A stretch of 64,000 nucleotides of DNA from Aerococcus urinaeequi (GTDB lineage Bacteria; Bacillota; Bacilli; Lactobacillales; Aerococcaceae), in the NCBI RefSeq assembly GCF_001543205.1, contig NZ_CP014162.1:434001-498000 (forward strand), read 5' to 3'. The notes below the pieces were generated by a model. That model saw only the letters and a program-made list of their open reading frames with translations, did no database searches and was not told where the DNA came from. This document shows, one piece after another, positions 1-9,234 of the stretch; within the stretch, counting starts at the first letter, position 1, and every line of letters starts with the position of its first letter. The position numbers and the translations under genes are program-made.

Positions 1-2320
1 ATGGTTGTGATGTTGTTGAAGCAAATGCAGAACTTGCCACATCCACAATGTCTACACCTGCACGTGATGCTTCAGTGTAAGTTAAGATACCGTTACCTGC
101 TGTATCATGCGTGTGTAAATGAATTGGCACATCGATATGGTCTTTCAATTCTGAAATTAAAGCATAAGCAGCTTGTGGTTTTAATAAACCCGCCATATCT
201 TTGACTGCAATAATATCTGCGCCCATAGCTTGTAACTCTTTGGCTAAATTTACATAGTAGTCTAGAGAATACTTAGTACGCTCTGGATTTAAGATATCAC
301 CTGTATAACACATTGTCGCTTCAGCGATCTTACCAGCATCTTTCACATATTGAATTGGTTTTTCAATTTGTTTAGTCCAGTTTAATGAGTCAAACACACG
401 GAAGACGTCAATTCCTGAAGCTGCAGCCTGGTCAATGAAAGCTTTCAAAGTATTATCTGGGTATGAAGTGTAACCTACCGCATTTGAACCACGGAATAAC
501 ATTTGTAGCAAGGTATTTGGCATTGCTTCACGCAACTGCTCTAGACGGCTCCAAGGGTTTTCAGTTAAGAAACGGAAGGATGCATCAAATGTCGCCCCAC
601 CCCAAACTTCCATAGAGAATAGGTTTGGCAAAGCATCTTCCATAACTTTAGCTGGTTTCACCATGTCACGCGTACGCATACGAGTCGCAATCAATGATTG
701 GTGTGCATCGCGCATTGTCGTATCTGTTAATAATAAGTCATTTGAATTTTTAATAAATTCTTGTACACCTTTTGCGCCATCACGGTCTAAAATTTGTTTA
801 GCAGATAAACCACTACGGTCCACCAATTCAATCTTAGGTGTTGGAATCGTTAAGAATTCTGCTTTTTCATTTTCAATACCTGGGAAACCATTTACAGAAA
901 TGTCCCCGATGTATTGTAAGACTTTGTTTCCTCGGTCACGGTTTCGTTCTTTAGGGAAGTTGAACAATTCAGGTGTATTGTCGATGAATACAGTGTTTGC
1001 AGTACCCTCTTGGAAAACAGGATGGTTTACAACGTTACGCAAGAACGGAATATTGTTCTTAACACCACGCACACGATACTCTCTTAAGGCACGGTCTGTT
1101 TTTGCTACCGTATCTTCGAAATCTGTACCGTAAGTGATTAACTTAGCGATCATTGAGTCAAAGTACGGACTAACAACCGTATTTTGGAAACCATTACCCG
1201 CATCTAAACGGACACCAAAACCGCCTGGAGAACGGTAAGTGTTGATTTTACCTGTATCTGGGAAGAAATTGTTATTTGGATCCTCTGTAGTTACACGACA
1301 TTGGATTGCAAAACCATTTAATGGTAAGTCTTCTTGTGCTGGTAAACCAATTTCACTTAAGCTTTCACCTGCTGCAACACGGATTTGTGTTTGGACAATG
1401 TCCACACCAGTGATTTGCTCTGTAATTGTATGTTCTACTTGGACACGAGGGTTTACTTCGATAAAGTAGAAGTCATCGCCATCTAACAAGAACTCAACAG
1501 TTCCGGCATTAGCGTAGTCCACTGAATCTAAGAAGTCACGGGCAGAATTACAGATACGGTTACGTAGTTCCATTGACATGTTTACAGTTGGCGCAACCTC
1601 AACCACTTTTTGGTGACGACGTTGAACTGAACAGTCACGTTCCCATAAATGCATAGTGTTTCCTTGCTCATCAGCCATGATTTGAACTTCAATATGTTTA
1701 GGTCCTTCTACGTATTTCTCAACGTAGGCTTCACCTGAACCAAAAGCTTTAGTCGCTTCAGAAACCGCAAGACGGTATTGTTCTGCTACTTCATCTTCTG
1801 AACGTACCACACGCATACCACGTCCTCCACCACCTAAGGCAGCTTTGATGATAATTGGGTAACCAGCAGTTTTACCAAATTCAACCACTTCTTCAAGACT
1901 TTCAACTGGTCCATCAGAACCTGGAATCAACGGAATATTCGCTTTCTTAGCTGCTTCACGAGCTTTTACTTTATCCCCGAACATATCTAAAATTTCGTGT
2001 GAAGGACCGATAAACTTGATCCCCTCTTCCTCACAACGACGCGCAAATTCAGTATTTTCAGACAGGAAGCCGTAACCAGGGTGAATCGCGTCAGCATTCA
2101 CATCTTTCGCAATTTGAATAATCGATTCGATATCTAAATAAGCTTCAACAGCCTTTTTATCCTTAGACAATAAATAAGACTCATCCGCCTTGAAACGGTG
2201 AACTGATCCTTCATCCTCTTGTGAATAAACTGCGACTGTACTAATTCCTAGTTCAAAACACGCTCGGAAAATACGGATTGCGATTTCTCCACGGTTCGCA
2301 ACTAATACTTTTTTGATCAT
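1..2320 (-). CDS. pyc: Pyruvate carboxylase, C-terminal part beyond window edge
   Basis: Biotin-dependent carboxylation of pyruvate to oxaloacetate, a cytoplasmic anaplerotic step. The frame starts MIKKVLVANRGEIAIRIF, the classic biotin-carboxylase N-terminus, and stays open to base 1, giving about 773 of the roughly 1140 residues usual for the family. The ATP-grasp glycine loop (ALGGGGRGMR) is near residue 160, the EVNPRVQVEHT motif near residue 285, and the carboxyltransferase domain opens near residue 525 with TDTTMRDAHQSL. The biotinyl domain lies outside the window. A GGGAG ribosome site precedes the ATG. In Bacillus and many Lactobacillales pyc follows ftsW directly; here a PTS module sits between them. 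Confidence 0.96.
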   Translation of the reverse strand, partial: MIKKVLVANRGEIAIRIFRACFELGISTVAVYSQEDEGSVHRFKADESYLLSKDKKAVEAYLDIESIIQIAKDVNADAIHPGYGFLSENTEFARRCEEEGIKFIGPSHEILDMFGDKVKAREAAKKANIPLIPGSDGPVESLEEVVEFGKTAGYPIIIKAALGGGGRGMRVVRSEDEVAEQYRLAVSEATKAFGSGEAYVEKYVEGPKHIEVQIMADEQGNTMHLWERDCSVQRRHQKVVEVAPTVNMSMELRNRICNSARDFLDSVDYANAGTVEFLLDGDDFYFIEVNPRVQVEHTITEQITGVDIVQTQIRVAAGESLSEIGLPAQEDLPLNGFAIQCRVTTEDPNNNFFPDTGKINTYRSPGGFGVRLDAGNGFQNTVVSPYFDSMIAKLITYGTDFEDTVAKTDRALREYRVRGVKNNIPFLRNVVNHPVFQEGTANTVFIDNTPELFNFPKERNRDRGNKVLQYIGDISVNGFPGIENEKAEFLTIPTPKIELVDRSGLSAKQILDRDGAKGVQEFIKNSNDLLLTDTTMRDAHQSLIATRMRTRDMVKPAKVMEDALPNLFSMEVWGGATFDASFRFLTENPWSRLEQLREAMPNTLLQMLFRGSNAVGYTSYPDNTLKAFIDQAAASGIDVFRVFDSLNWTKQIEKPIQYVKDAGKIAEATMCYTGDILNPERTKYSLDYYVNLAKELQAMGADIIAVKDMAGLLKPQAAYALISELKDHIDVPIHLHTHDTAGNGILTYTEASRAGVDIVDVASSAFASTTSQP

Positions 2321-2516
2321 TTATAGTAACTCCCTCTCTTACGTCTCTAACTACTTGACGCTTGTTTACACTTGCCAATTGTATCATAGTTTGCCATATT
2401 TTGAATCATTTTGGTATAGAAAAATGAAAGAAATCTCATTTTCTTATCATAATTGCTAAAGCCTATTAAAGATCGCTTATTTAGATTTTATTTTTCGCTT
2501 GATCATTTTCCCCATA

Positions 2517-2552
2517 AAAAAGAAGCTGGATATAATTACCCAACTTCTTTTC
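2517..2552 (-). terminator. Rho-independent terminator of the PTS gene
   Basis: Read on the minus strand, AAAGAAGUUGG pairs with CCAGCUUCUUU around an AU-rich loop and a U-rich stretch follows. G-U pairs work only in minus-strand RNA, which sets the direction. A near copy is at 5093-5127. Confidence 0.8.
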
Positions 2553-2561
2553 CAAAAATAA

Positions 2562-4052
2562 TTACTCTTCAATTTTTTTCATTTCATCTGCAACAAATTG
2601 AACGTCTGTCCCGACAATAACATGCAAGTGATTTTTGTCTAAGACATTAACACCAGGTACACCAAGACCTTTAATTCTTGCTTGATCGACTTGGTCAACA
2701 TCATCTAATTCAAAACGCAATCGTGTTGCACAGTTGTAGTAGCTTCGAATGTTATCTTGCCCGCCAACAGCATCATAAATAACATGGGCCATTTGCGCAT
2801 ATTTACTGTTGCTAGTTGAAGATGCAGTTGTCTTTTTACCAGAAGAGGTTTCATCTTCAGAATCTGTAATTGCAGCTTCAGTTACAGCATTCTCGCCACG
2901 TCCTGGTGTGGCAAAATCGAATTTACGGATAGCAAAATCAAAGATAAGGTAGTAAACCACGAACATCACTAAACCTAGAACTAACAGCATTAATGGTTGG
3001 TTAGCAATCGGCACATTCAAGCTTAATGCAAAGTCAACTAACCCTGCTGAGAACCCAAATCCAGCGGTCCAGTGGAAGGTTGCTGCGACAAACATTGAAA
3101 CCCCTGTTAGGAAGGCGTGAACCAAGTATAATCCTGGCGCTGCAAACATAAATGAGAATTCTAGTGGTTCAGTAATTCCTGTAAAGAATGAAGCGAAAGC
3201 ACCAGCAATCATAGTACCAGCTGCAATTTTCTTAGCTTTAGATTCTGCATTCTTATACATAGCCAAAGCTGCGCCAGGTAAACCAAACATCATGATTGGG
3301 AAGAAGCCGGCTTGATACATACCAGTAACCCCTTTAACCCCCTCAGATGCCCAGAAGTTTCCAATATCATTAATACCGATTAAGTCAAACCAGAATACTG
3401 AGTTTAGCGCATGGTGTAAACCGGTTGGAATCAGTAATTTGTTGAAGAAACCGTAAATACCAGCACCTAGCGCGCCAAGGCCTGAGATGAAAGTACCGAA
3501 TGCTACTAAAGCGTTATAAGCTACTGGCCAAACGAAGTACAGCAGTAAGGATATGATTAACATAGCGCCTGCTGTTAGGATTGGAATCAACCGTCTACCT
3601 GAGAAGAATGCGAGCGCTGTTGGCAATTTAGTACCTGAATAGCGGTTATATAAGGCTGCCGATACTGAACCAGAAATAATGGCCATAAAGACATTTTGTG
3701 TTGCGTCAAAAGCCATTGGTACTTGGTCAGCTGGCATATTTAGTAAAACACTCAATCCGTCTATAGATAATAGATTGGTTACAATCAGATAACCTACTAA
3801 ACCAGATAGCCCGGCAGCCCCATTAGCATCTTTTGATAAACCTGTAGCAATACCAACTGAAAATAGAATAGGCAAATTATTAATGATGGCATTCCCTGCT
3901 TGAATTAAGAATATCGCCGCTTGGTTAGAGCCTGCTCCTGAAAGTCCTGCTGGGTCAATCCAGTAGCCAATCCCCATTAATAATGATGCCACCGGCAAAA
4001 TAGATACCGGTAACATAATAGATTTTCCTAGATTTTGTAAATAATTTTTCAT
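2562..4052 (-). CDS. PTS transporter, EIIC-EIIB of the glucose/N-acetylglucosamine family
   Basis: Membrane permease and phosphotransfer protein that imports and phosphorylates a hexose or amino sugar. Residues 1-390 are the EIIC domain with about ten hydrophobic segments and the family signatures GRRLIPI (near 150), IPTGLHHALNSVFWFD (near 210) and GITEPLEFSF (near 293). After an acidic/Ser-Thr linker, residues 420-496 form an EIIB domain with the phosphorylated cysteine in YYNCATRLRF. No EIIA domain is attached or encoded nearby, so EIIA must come from elsewhere. The NagE/MalX type is the closest by feel; the substrate cannot be read from sequence. It lies 30 bases downstream of the DUF7916 gene, probably in one transcript. 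Confidence 0.9.
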   Translation of the reverse strand: MKNYLQNLGKSIMLPVSILPVASLLMGIGYWIDPAGLSGAGSNQAAIFLIQAGNAIINNLPILFSVGIATGLSKDANGAAGLSGLVGYLIVTNLLSIDGLSVLLNMPADQVPMAFDATQNVFMAIISGSVSAALYNRYSGTKLPTALAFFSGRRLIPILTAGAMLIISLLLYFVWPVAYNALVAFGTFISGLGALGAGIYGFFNKLLIPTGLHHALNSVFWFDLIGINDIGNFWASEGVKGVTGMYQAGFFPIMMFGLPGAALAMYKNAESKAKKIAAGTMIAGAFASFFTGITEPLEFSFMFAAPGLYLVHAFLTGVSMFVAATFHWTAGFGFSAGLVDFALSLNVPIANQPLMLLVLGLVMFVVYYLIFDFAIRKFDFATPGRGENAVTEAAITDSEDETSSGKKTTASSTSNSKYAQMAHVIYDAVGGQDNIRSYYNCATRLRFELDDVDQVDQARIKGLGVPGVNVLDKNHLHVIVGTDVQFVADEMKKIEE

Positions 4053-4082
4053 CTTATCCTCCCTTATGATTTAAATCATCAA

Positions 4083-4985
4083 TTAACGATTAATAGACTG
4101 TGCCATACGGAAATAAGTATGACGCTTACCTCTAACCGCCAAACTCAAAGCGGTGATATTTTCTGGATCAGGCATCCGACCGTAGGCACCATCACCAATG
4201 TGGTGACAGTCTACGCCAACACGTTTATTAGATAAACCTATCGCCTCGATCACCGAAGCTTGGGCAGACTCTTGACTAGTCCCAATCGTCGCCATCACCA
4301 ATCCACCGCGTGCATGCACACCTTTCGTGACCACCTGGTTTTCAAGTTCATTCACCCCAGGCACCGTATTCACAGCCGGAATCAAGACCCCATCAGCACC
4401 TTCATCCATAAAACCAAGTAAGGCTTCCTCATTCACAATACTTTCAGTAAGCCCAGCACCGTGCATTTTACCGGCAAGGACTAACCCTGAAAAATGTGCT
4501 TTCGTCACCTTAACAGCCTCACGGATTGCCGACATGGTTACACCAGTTGCTGGATTCCCCGTCAGTAGAATCATATCTACCCCTAATTCGTCCGCTGCTT
4601 CTAGACTTTCTTTTGAAACCAAACGTCCTGGATTCAATTTCACACGGGTTTCAAGCAAATCTTGACGCTCATCAACAGGTTCTAGATTAATGGCAATTGG
4701 TCGACCAATCAGTCGCTTCAATTCACGGATGATCTCTTTTGACCCCGCAAATACTTCCAGACCTGGAATTTCTGGGTTGAAGACATCTAACTCATTCAAG
4801 ACAATGATGTCTGCACCAAACGTCGCCATCACTTCAGGGTTTGACAGCCCTTGAATCAAAGGTGGCGATGTCACTACGGTTTCAGCAACAATTGTCCGTC
4901 CTTCACTGGCAAAAATTGCTTGTTTCAATTGACTACCATCCATCTTGTTGATTTCACTGGCACTAGCCGAAATTAAACGTTTCAT
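4083..4985 (-). CDS. DUF7916 family protein (PEP-phosphonomutase-like TIM barrel)
   Basis: A 300-residue cytoplasmic protein of a conserved, uncharacterised family often named PEP phosphonomutase-like. Visible pieces are the N-terminal RTIVAETVV strand, FGADIIVLNELDVFNPEIPG near 80, AINLEPVD near 98, DMILLTGNPATGVTM near 140, LAGKMHGAG near 170, GADGVLIPAVNTVPG near 200 and a C-terminal DCHHIGDGAYGRMPDPENI segment, consistent with a beta/alpha barrel. It is the first gene of a two-gene unit with the PTS IIBC gene, and such genes recur next to PTS loci, so a role on the imported sugar phosphate or its regulation is an inference. The catalytic reaction is unknown to me. A GGAGAG ribosome site precedes ATG. 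Confidence 0.75.
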   Translation of the reverse strand: MKRLISASASEINKMDGSQLKQAIFASEGRTIVAETVVTSPPLIQGLSNPEVMATFGADIIVLNELDVFNPEIPGLEVFAGSKEIIRELKRLIGRPIAINLEPVDERQDLLETRVKLNPGRLVSKESLEAADELGVDMILLTGNPATGVTMSAIREAVKVTKAHFSGLVLAGKMHGAGLTESIVNEEALLGFMDEGADGVLIPAVNTVPGVNELENQVVTKGVHARGGLVMATIGTSQESAQASVIEAIGLSNKRVGVDCHHIGDGAYGRMPDPENITALSLAVRGKRHTYFRMAQSINR

Positions 4986-5051
4986 TTCCTCTCTCCTCCC
5001 ATCGTAACCGCTAGTTCATCATCAACTAACCGATTACATTTCTATCTGAAT

Positions 5052-5080
5052 ATTATATCAATATTGATAGCTATTACCAA
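5052..5080 (-). promoter_or_regulatory. Promoter with overlapping palindromic operator for the DUF7916-PTS unit
   Basis: On the minus strand TTGGTA (5075-5080) and TATAAT (5052-5057) are separated by 17 bases. The perfect 14-base palindrome TATCAATATTGATA (5056-5069) fills the spacer and touches the -10 box, a typical repressor-site position. Confidence 0.6.
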
Positions 5081-5092
5081 ACCCATAACCAA

Positions 5093-5127
5093 AAAAAAGC
5101 TGGATATATTTACCCAACTTCTTTTTT
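5093..5127 (-). terminator. Terminator behind the PTS remnant
   Basis: Minus-strand AAGUUGG pairs with CCAGCUU and is followed by a long U run. It closely copies the terminator at 2517-2552, supporting duplication of a PTS 3' end. Confidence 0.65.
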
Positions 5128-5132
5128 ATTTT

Positions 5133-5298
5133 TTATTCTTCTCGCCCCAAAATTTGATTAATCTCTTGGCTGTATAAGTCAGATTTACCGCCATATATAG
5201 CTTGAACCCCATTTTGTACTTCAAGTACAGCTGTTGCACCTAAGTCTTTTAAGGTATCTTTATCAAAAATCCCCGTTAGGAATGGTATTAAGGCCCTG
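5133..5298 (-). pseudogene. Remnant of a second PTS EIIB 3' end
   Basis: About 50 codons in one minus-strand frame encode a typical EIIB C-terminus: DTLKDLGATAVLEVQNGVQ followed by AIYGGKSDLYSQEINQILG and a stop. The part carrying the phosphorylated cysteine and the whole EIIC domain are missing, and no start codon with ribosome site is present, so it cannot be functional. It sits upstream of the intact DUF7916-PTS pair and is followed by a copy of the same terminator. It is most likely the residue of a former PTS gene; it is not identical in protein sequence to the EIIB at 2562-2800, so the two were distinct paralogues or have diverged long since. Confidence 0.75.
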
Positions 5299-5506
5299 AG
5301 AGATAGACACCTACATCCTCAGTATCGTTCTCTTAATGTATATCAGAATAATGAAAGAATTTCGTTTGATAAAGCTTAACAGCATCAGTCAAATGTAATA
5401 AAAGCCCTTATTGGCAATCGCTTTTAGAATCTACTTTTGCATTTACTTAATTTGCAAGTTTATTTCTGGATAAAAATGAAATGATTTTCAATTTTATCCG
5501 TAAATA

Positions 5507-5536
5507 TAAAAAAACAGACCTTTTAAAAGATCTGCT
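5507..5536 (-). terminator. Terminator of ftsW
   Basis: Minus-strand CAGATC and GGTCTG arms enclose TTTTAAAA and lead into seven T. A second imperfect hairpin with GGATAAAA/TTTTATCC arms lies just downstream at 5468-5499. Confidence 0.75.
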
Positions 5537-5549
5537 CTTAGAGATGATG

Positions 5550-6902
5550 TTATTTTCCATTTTCAGCCAGACTAATTTGATGAGCTTGCTTCTTTTTCAT
5601 CTGGAGACTACGTCGCCATGATCGATCAGAAGCGATGACAGATAAGGCGATACCAATCATCATACTGGTTACTAGGAGACTAGAACCCCCATAGGACATG
5701 AATGGGAAGGTAACCCCAGTTAAAGGAATTAGACCTAAAACTCCACCCAAGTTTACAAAGGCTTGGATTAAGAAGTATGACCCGACACCGACAAGTATTG
5801 ACTGGTCAAATATACGGCGCATCTTGATCGCCTTGTGGAAGATGTAAATCACCAGTGCAAAGTATAAGACGAGCACAAGCATAACGCCCCAAAAACCAAA
5901 TTCTTCTCCAATAATGGCCATAATAAAGTCATTATGCGCTTCTGGCAAGTAGCCCAGTTTTTGGATAGAGTTCCCTGCCCCACGGCCGAGGATACCACCA
6001 TTTGATAAGGCATAGTAGCCATAAACCAATTGTAGACCTGTATCTTGTGCATCCGCAAATGGATTGATAAATGAAGTAAAGCGTGCAATCTGATAATTAT
6101 CAATATGAGACAAGTCAAATAGGTTCAAGATAATGATAATCGAAATATATACAATAATTACCCCTAGGATTGTTTTTGTCAGCCATTTCACTGTTAGACC
6201 GGAATTCAATAAGAGAATGACTAATAAGGACCCTAAAATAAGTACCCCACCTACATCCGGGAAGAAAAATACGAGACCTAACCAAATACCAATAGCGACC
6301 GCTTCTTTCCAGTATTGAGCGACCAATTTAAATGGACTATTTATTTCAGCAATCTCCGCCTGTACTTCATCTTTAGCTAAAAAATTAGCTACCAGTATAA
6401 CCAAGGCTGGTTTTGCAAACTCTACGGGTTGAATGGAGAAGGCGCCCACGCCAATCCAACCTTGCGCCCCATTAATGGTTTCCCCAAATATAATGGTAAT
6501 TACTAAGAGGACTGTGACTCCACCATACATTAGCTTTTGAAAGTAGTGATGTCGCCACATTTCTGGCTTCGTAATATAAATGAGGATGATAGCGAACAAA
6601 CCTGCAACCGCAAAGATTGCCTGTCTAACCAGATAATAATAAGTTGCTTGACCTGATGATGTAGCTAGGTAGGATGAAGCAGTTGTCACCATCAGTAACC
6701 CAATTATTAATAACAAGCCATATAGTATCAAAATCTTTCCGTTTAAATCCTCACAATGCGCAAGTATTCGCTGAAACGTGCTTGGTCCACCTTTAACTTG
6801 TTTGCCTTTTTTACGTTCTTTTTTTGCTTGTTTCTTTACTTTCGCTTCTTTTTGTTTTTGCTTATTTGATTGGGCTTTTTTTTCCTTGGATTCCATTGAC
6901 AC
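5550..6902 (-). CDS. ftsW: FtsW-type septal peptidoglycan glycosyltransferase (SEDS family)
   Basis: Polytopic membrane protein that polymerises lipid II during septum formation together with a class B PBP. About ten hydrophobic helices are visible with SEDS motifs GVGAFSIQPVEFAKPALV (near 155), PEAHNDFIMAIIGEEFG (near 325) and GVTFPFMSYGGSSL (near 395). The gene starts at a GTG with GGAGG about eight bases upstream; the ATG two codons later would be too far from that site. The first 40 residues are an unusually basic, Lys/Gln-rich cytoplasmic tail (many KK and KQ pairs). Neighbours typA and pyc match the Bacillus ylaG-ylaO-pycA order. Confidence 0.93.
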   Translation of the reverse strand: MSMESKEKKAQSNKQKQKEAKVKKQAKKERKKGKQVKGGPSTFQRILAHCEDLNGKILILYGLLLIIGLLMVTTASSYLATSSGQATYYYLVRQAIFAVAGLFAIILIYITKPEMWRHHYFQKLMYGGVTVLLVITIIFGETINGAQGWIGVGAFSIQPVEFAKPALVILVANFLAKDEVQAEIAEINSPFKLVAQYWKEAVAIGIWLGLVFFFPDVGGVLILGSLLVILLLNSGLTVKWLTKTILGVIIVYISIIIILNLFDLSHIDNYQIARFTSFINPFADAQDTGLQLVYGYYALSNGGILGRGAGNSIQKLGYLPEAHNDFIMAIIGEEFGFWGVMLVLVLYFALVIYIFHKAIKMRRIFDQSILVGVGSYFLIQAFVNLGGVLGLIPLTGVTFPFMSYGGSSLLVTSMMIGIALSVIASDRSWRRSLQMKKKQAHQISLAENGK

Positions 6903-7092
6903 AATCGCCCTCCTTTATGGATTTTAAATGATGCCATACATTTATTGCTACTAGAAGTCAGTAATGGTATAGATAACCATGACTCAGTTATCCATTATAG
7001 CATAATCCGCTTCTACATTAACGGCATCCTATTTCATTTTAAAAAAAATAAAAGAGGTTTTAGCACCTGATCTACTACTCAATCTAAATCTC

Positions 7093-7125
7093 AAAAAAAG
7101 GCGTAGACAATTTGTCCACGCCTTA
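7093..7125 (-). terminator. Terminator of typA
   Basis: Minus-strand AAGGCGTGGACAA pairs with TTGTCTACGCCTT (one G-U pair) and runs into seven T. Confidence 0.85.
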
Positions 7126-7162
7126 TCATCTTATTTACTTCTATACCCTCATTGAGTATTGA

Positions 7163-8998
7163 TTAACCTAGATTCTTTTTCTTAGCTGATTTTGCACGTT
7201 CAGATTCGTTTAAAATTGATTTACGTAAACGAATGCTTTCTGGTGTTACTTCACAGTACTCATCTTCATTCATGAATTCTAATGATTCTTCAAGTGTCAG
7301 TAGTTTCGGTGTTTTGATTGAAGCTGTTTGGTCTTTGTTTGAAGAACGAACATTAGTTAAGTTTTTAGAACGGATAATGTTTACAACAATATCTTTTTCA
7401 CGTGTACTTTCACCAATAATCATACCACCGTATACTTGTGTACCTGGGTTAACAAAGATGGTACCACGGTCCTCAACTTGCATGATACCGTAAGTAGTTG
7501 CTTTACCAGTATCAGTTGATACTAAGGCACCGTTACGACGACCACCGATTGGTTCGTTAATGTATGGTGCATAGTGGTCAAATGTATGGTTCAAGATACC
7601 GTAACCATGTGTTAATGACATGAAGTAAGTTGTGAAACCAATCATACCACGAGCTGGTACATGGTAAGTTAAACGAGTTGTACCTAGACCTGTAGAGATC
7701 ATGTCTACCATAGTACCACGACGTTGGTTTAAGGCGTCGATAATTGAACCTTGGTATTCTTCAGGTGTATCGATTTGAACTAACTCGAATGGTTCAGATT
7801 TCACGCCGTCGATGTTACGGATGATAACTTCTGGACGAGATACTTGTAACTCGTAACCTTCACGACGCATGTTTTCAATCAAGATAGACAAGTGAAGCTC
7901 ACCACGACCTGAAACAATCCATGCATCCGGAGATTCTGTATTGTCTACTCGTAATGAAACGTCAGTATGTAATTCGTAACGTAAACGTTCTTCTAGTTTA
8001 CGAGAAGTTACGTGTTTACCTTCTTGACCTGCGAATGGTGAATCGTTTGTTAAGAAAGTCATTTGTAATGTTGGTTCATCAATACGTAATGGCTCTAAAG
8101 CTTCTTTGATGCTTGCATCTACAACTGTTTCCCCAACGAAAATATCTTCCATACCAGAAACGGCAATAAGCTCTCCGGCTTTCGCTTCGTTAATTTCAAC
8201 ACGCTCTAAACCTAAGAAACCAAATAGTTTTGTTACACGGAAGTTTTTCTCAGTTCCGTCAAGTTTCATTAAGGTAACTTGGTCCCCTACACGGATAGTA
8301 CCGCGGAATACACGACCAATACCGATACGACCAACATAGTCGTTATAGTCTAGTAATGATACTTGGAATTGTAAACCTTCTTCAGAGTTATCAACTGGTG
8401 CTGGGATTTCATCAAGAATTGTATCGAAGATTGGGTCCATTGTTTCTGATTGGTCAGCTGGATCGTCAGAAAGACTTGAAGTACCACTTAAAGCTGAAGC
8501 GTATACTACTGGGAAGTCTAACATTTCATCATCTGCACCTAATTCGATAAACAAGTCTAATACTTCGTCTACAACTTCTGATGGACGAGCTGATGGTTTA
8601 TCAATTTTATTTACAACAACGATTGGTGTTAAGTTCGCTTCGAACGCTTTTTTCAATACAAAACGCGTTTGCGGCATTGTACCTTCATAAGCATCTACAA
8701 CTAAAACTACACCGTCTACCATTGTCATGATACGCTCAACTTCACCACCGAAGTCCGCATGTCCTGGAGTATCCATGATGTTAATGTGGTGACCCTTGTA
8801 GTTTACAGCTGTATTCTTAGCTAGGATGGTGATACCACGTTCTTTCTCGATATCGTTAGAGTCCATTGCTCGCTCATCAATTTTTGTACGTTCATCTAAA
8901 GTATCTGATTGTTCCAACAATTGGTTAACCAAAGTAGTTTTACCGTGGTCAACGTGGGCAATGATTGCAACATTACGAATATCTTCACGTTTTGCCAT
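7163..8998 (-). CDS. typA: Ribosome-associated translational GTPase TypA/BipA
   Basis: Translation-factor GTPase that binds the ribosome and helps 50S assembly and stress adaptation. The protein begins [20 protein letters not shown] with the P-loop [23 protein letters not shown] is the G3 region and NKIDK the G4 motif. The elongation-factor-like domains follow, with [17 protein letters not shown] near residue 370 and the TypA-specific C-terminal domain ending in a lysine-rich tail. Length 611 matches the family. An in-frame ATG six codons upstream exists, but its codons contain the GGAGG ribosome site that serves the start used here. It stands alone between its own terminator and an IMPase gene. 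Confidence 0.97.
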   Translation of the reverse strand: MAKREDIRNVAIIAHVDHGKTTLVNQLLEQSDTLDERTKIDERAMDSNDIEKERGITILAKNTAVNYKGHHINIMDTPGHADFGGEVERIMTMVDGVVLVVDAYEGTMPQTRFVLKKAFEANLTPIVVVNKIDKPSARPSEVVDEVLDLFIELGADDEMLDFPVVYASALSGTSSLSDDPADQSETMDPIFDTILDEIPAPVDNSEEGLQFQVSLLDYNDYVGRIGIGRVFRGTIRVGDQVTLMKLDGTEKNFRVTKLFGFLGLERVEINEAKAGELIAVSGMEDIFVGETVVDASIKEALEPLRIDEPTLQMTFLTNDSPFAGQEGKHVTSRKLEERLRYELHTDVSLRVDNTESPDAWIVSGRGELHLSILIENMRREGYELQVSRPEVIIRNIDGVKSEPFELVQIDTPEEYQGSIIDALNQRRGTMVDMISTGLGTTRLTYHVPARGMIGFTTYFMSLTHGYGILNHTFDHYAPYINEPIGGRRNGALVSTDTGKATTYGIMQVEDRGTIFVNPGTQVYGGMIIGESTREKDIVVNIIRSKNLTNVRSSNKDQTASIKTPKLLTLEESLEFMNEDEYCEVTPESIRLRKSILNESERAKSAKKKNLG

Positions 8999-9234
8999 TT
9001 TTAAAAATTCCTCCATTTATATAACAAATACAAAATTTGTATCAATTATTTGTCAAGTTTATGAAACCGTTTTACCGTAAAACCCATAGTTATAAACTTT
9101 AACAAAGTTTCTCGTAATAAAACCGCCATAATATCGTATCACTTATTAATTGAAATTACTAGTTTTTTCGATTATGTCGACCAAATAAATCACGAAGTTC
9201 AAGCTCCTCTTGATATGAAAAGTACAATGCTTGC

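Noticed and set aside
1-2320. Plus-strand open frames over the pyc region
   Set aside because: They are shadows of the minus-strand pyruvate carboxylase frame, which shows clear family motifs throughout.
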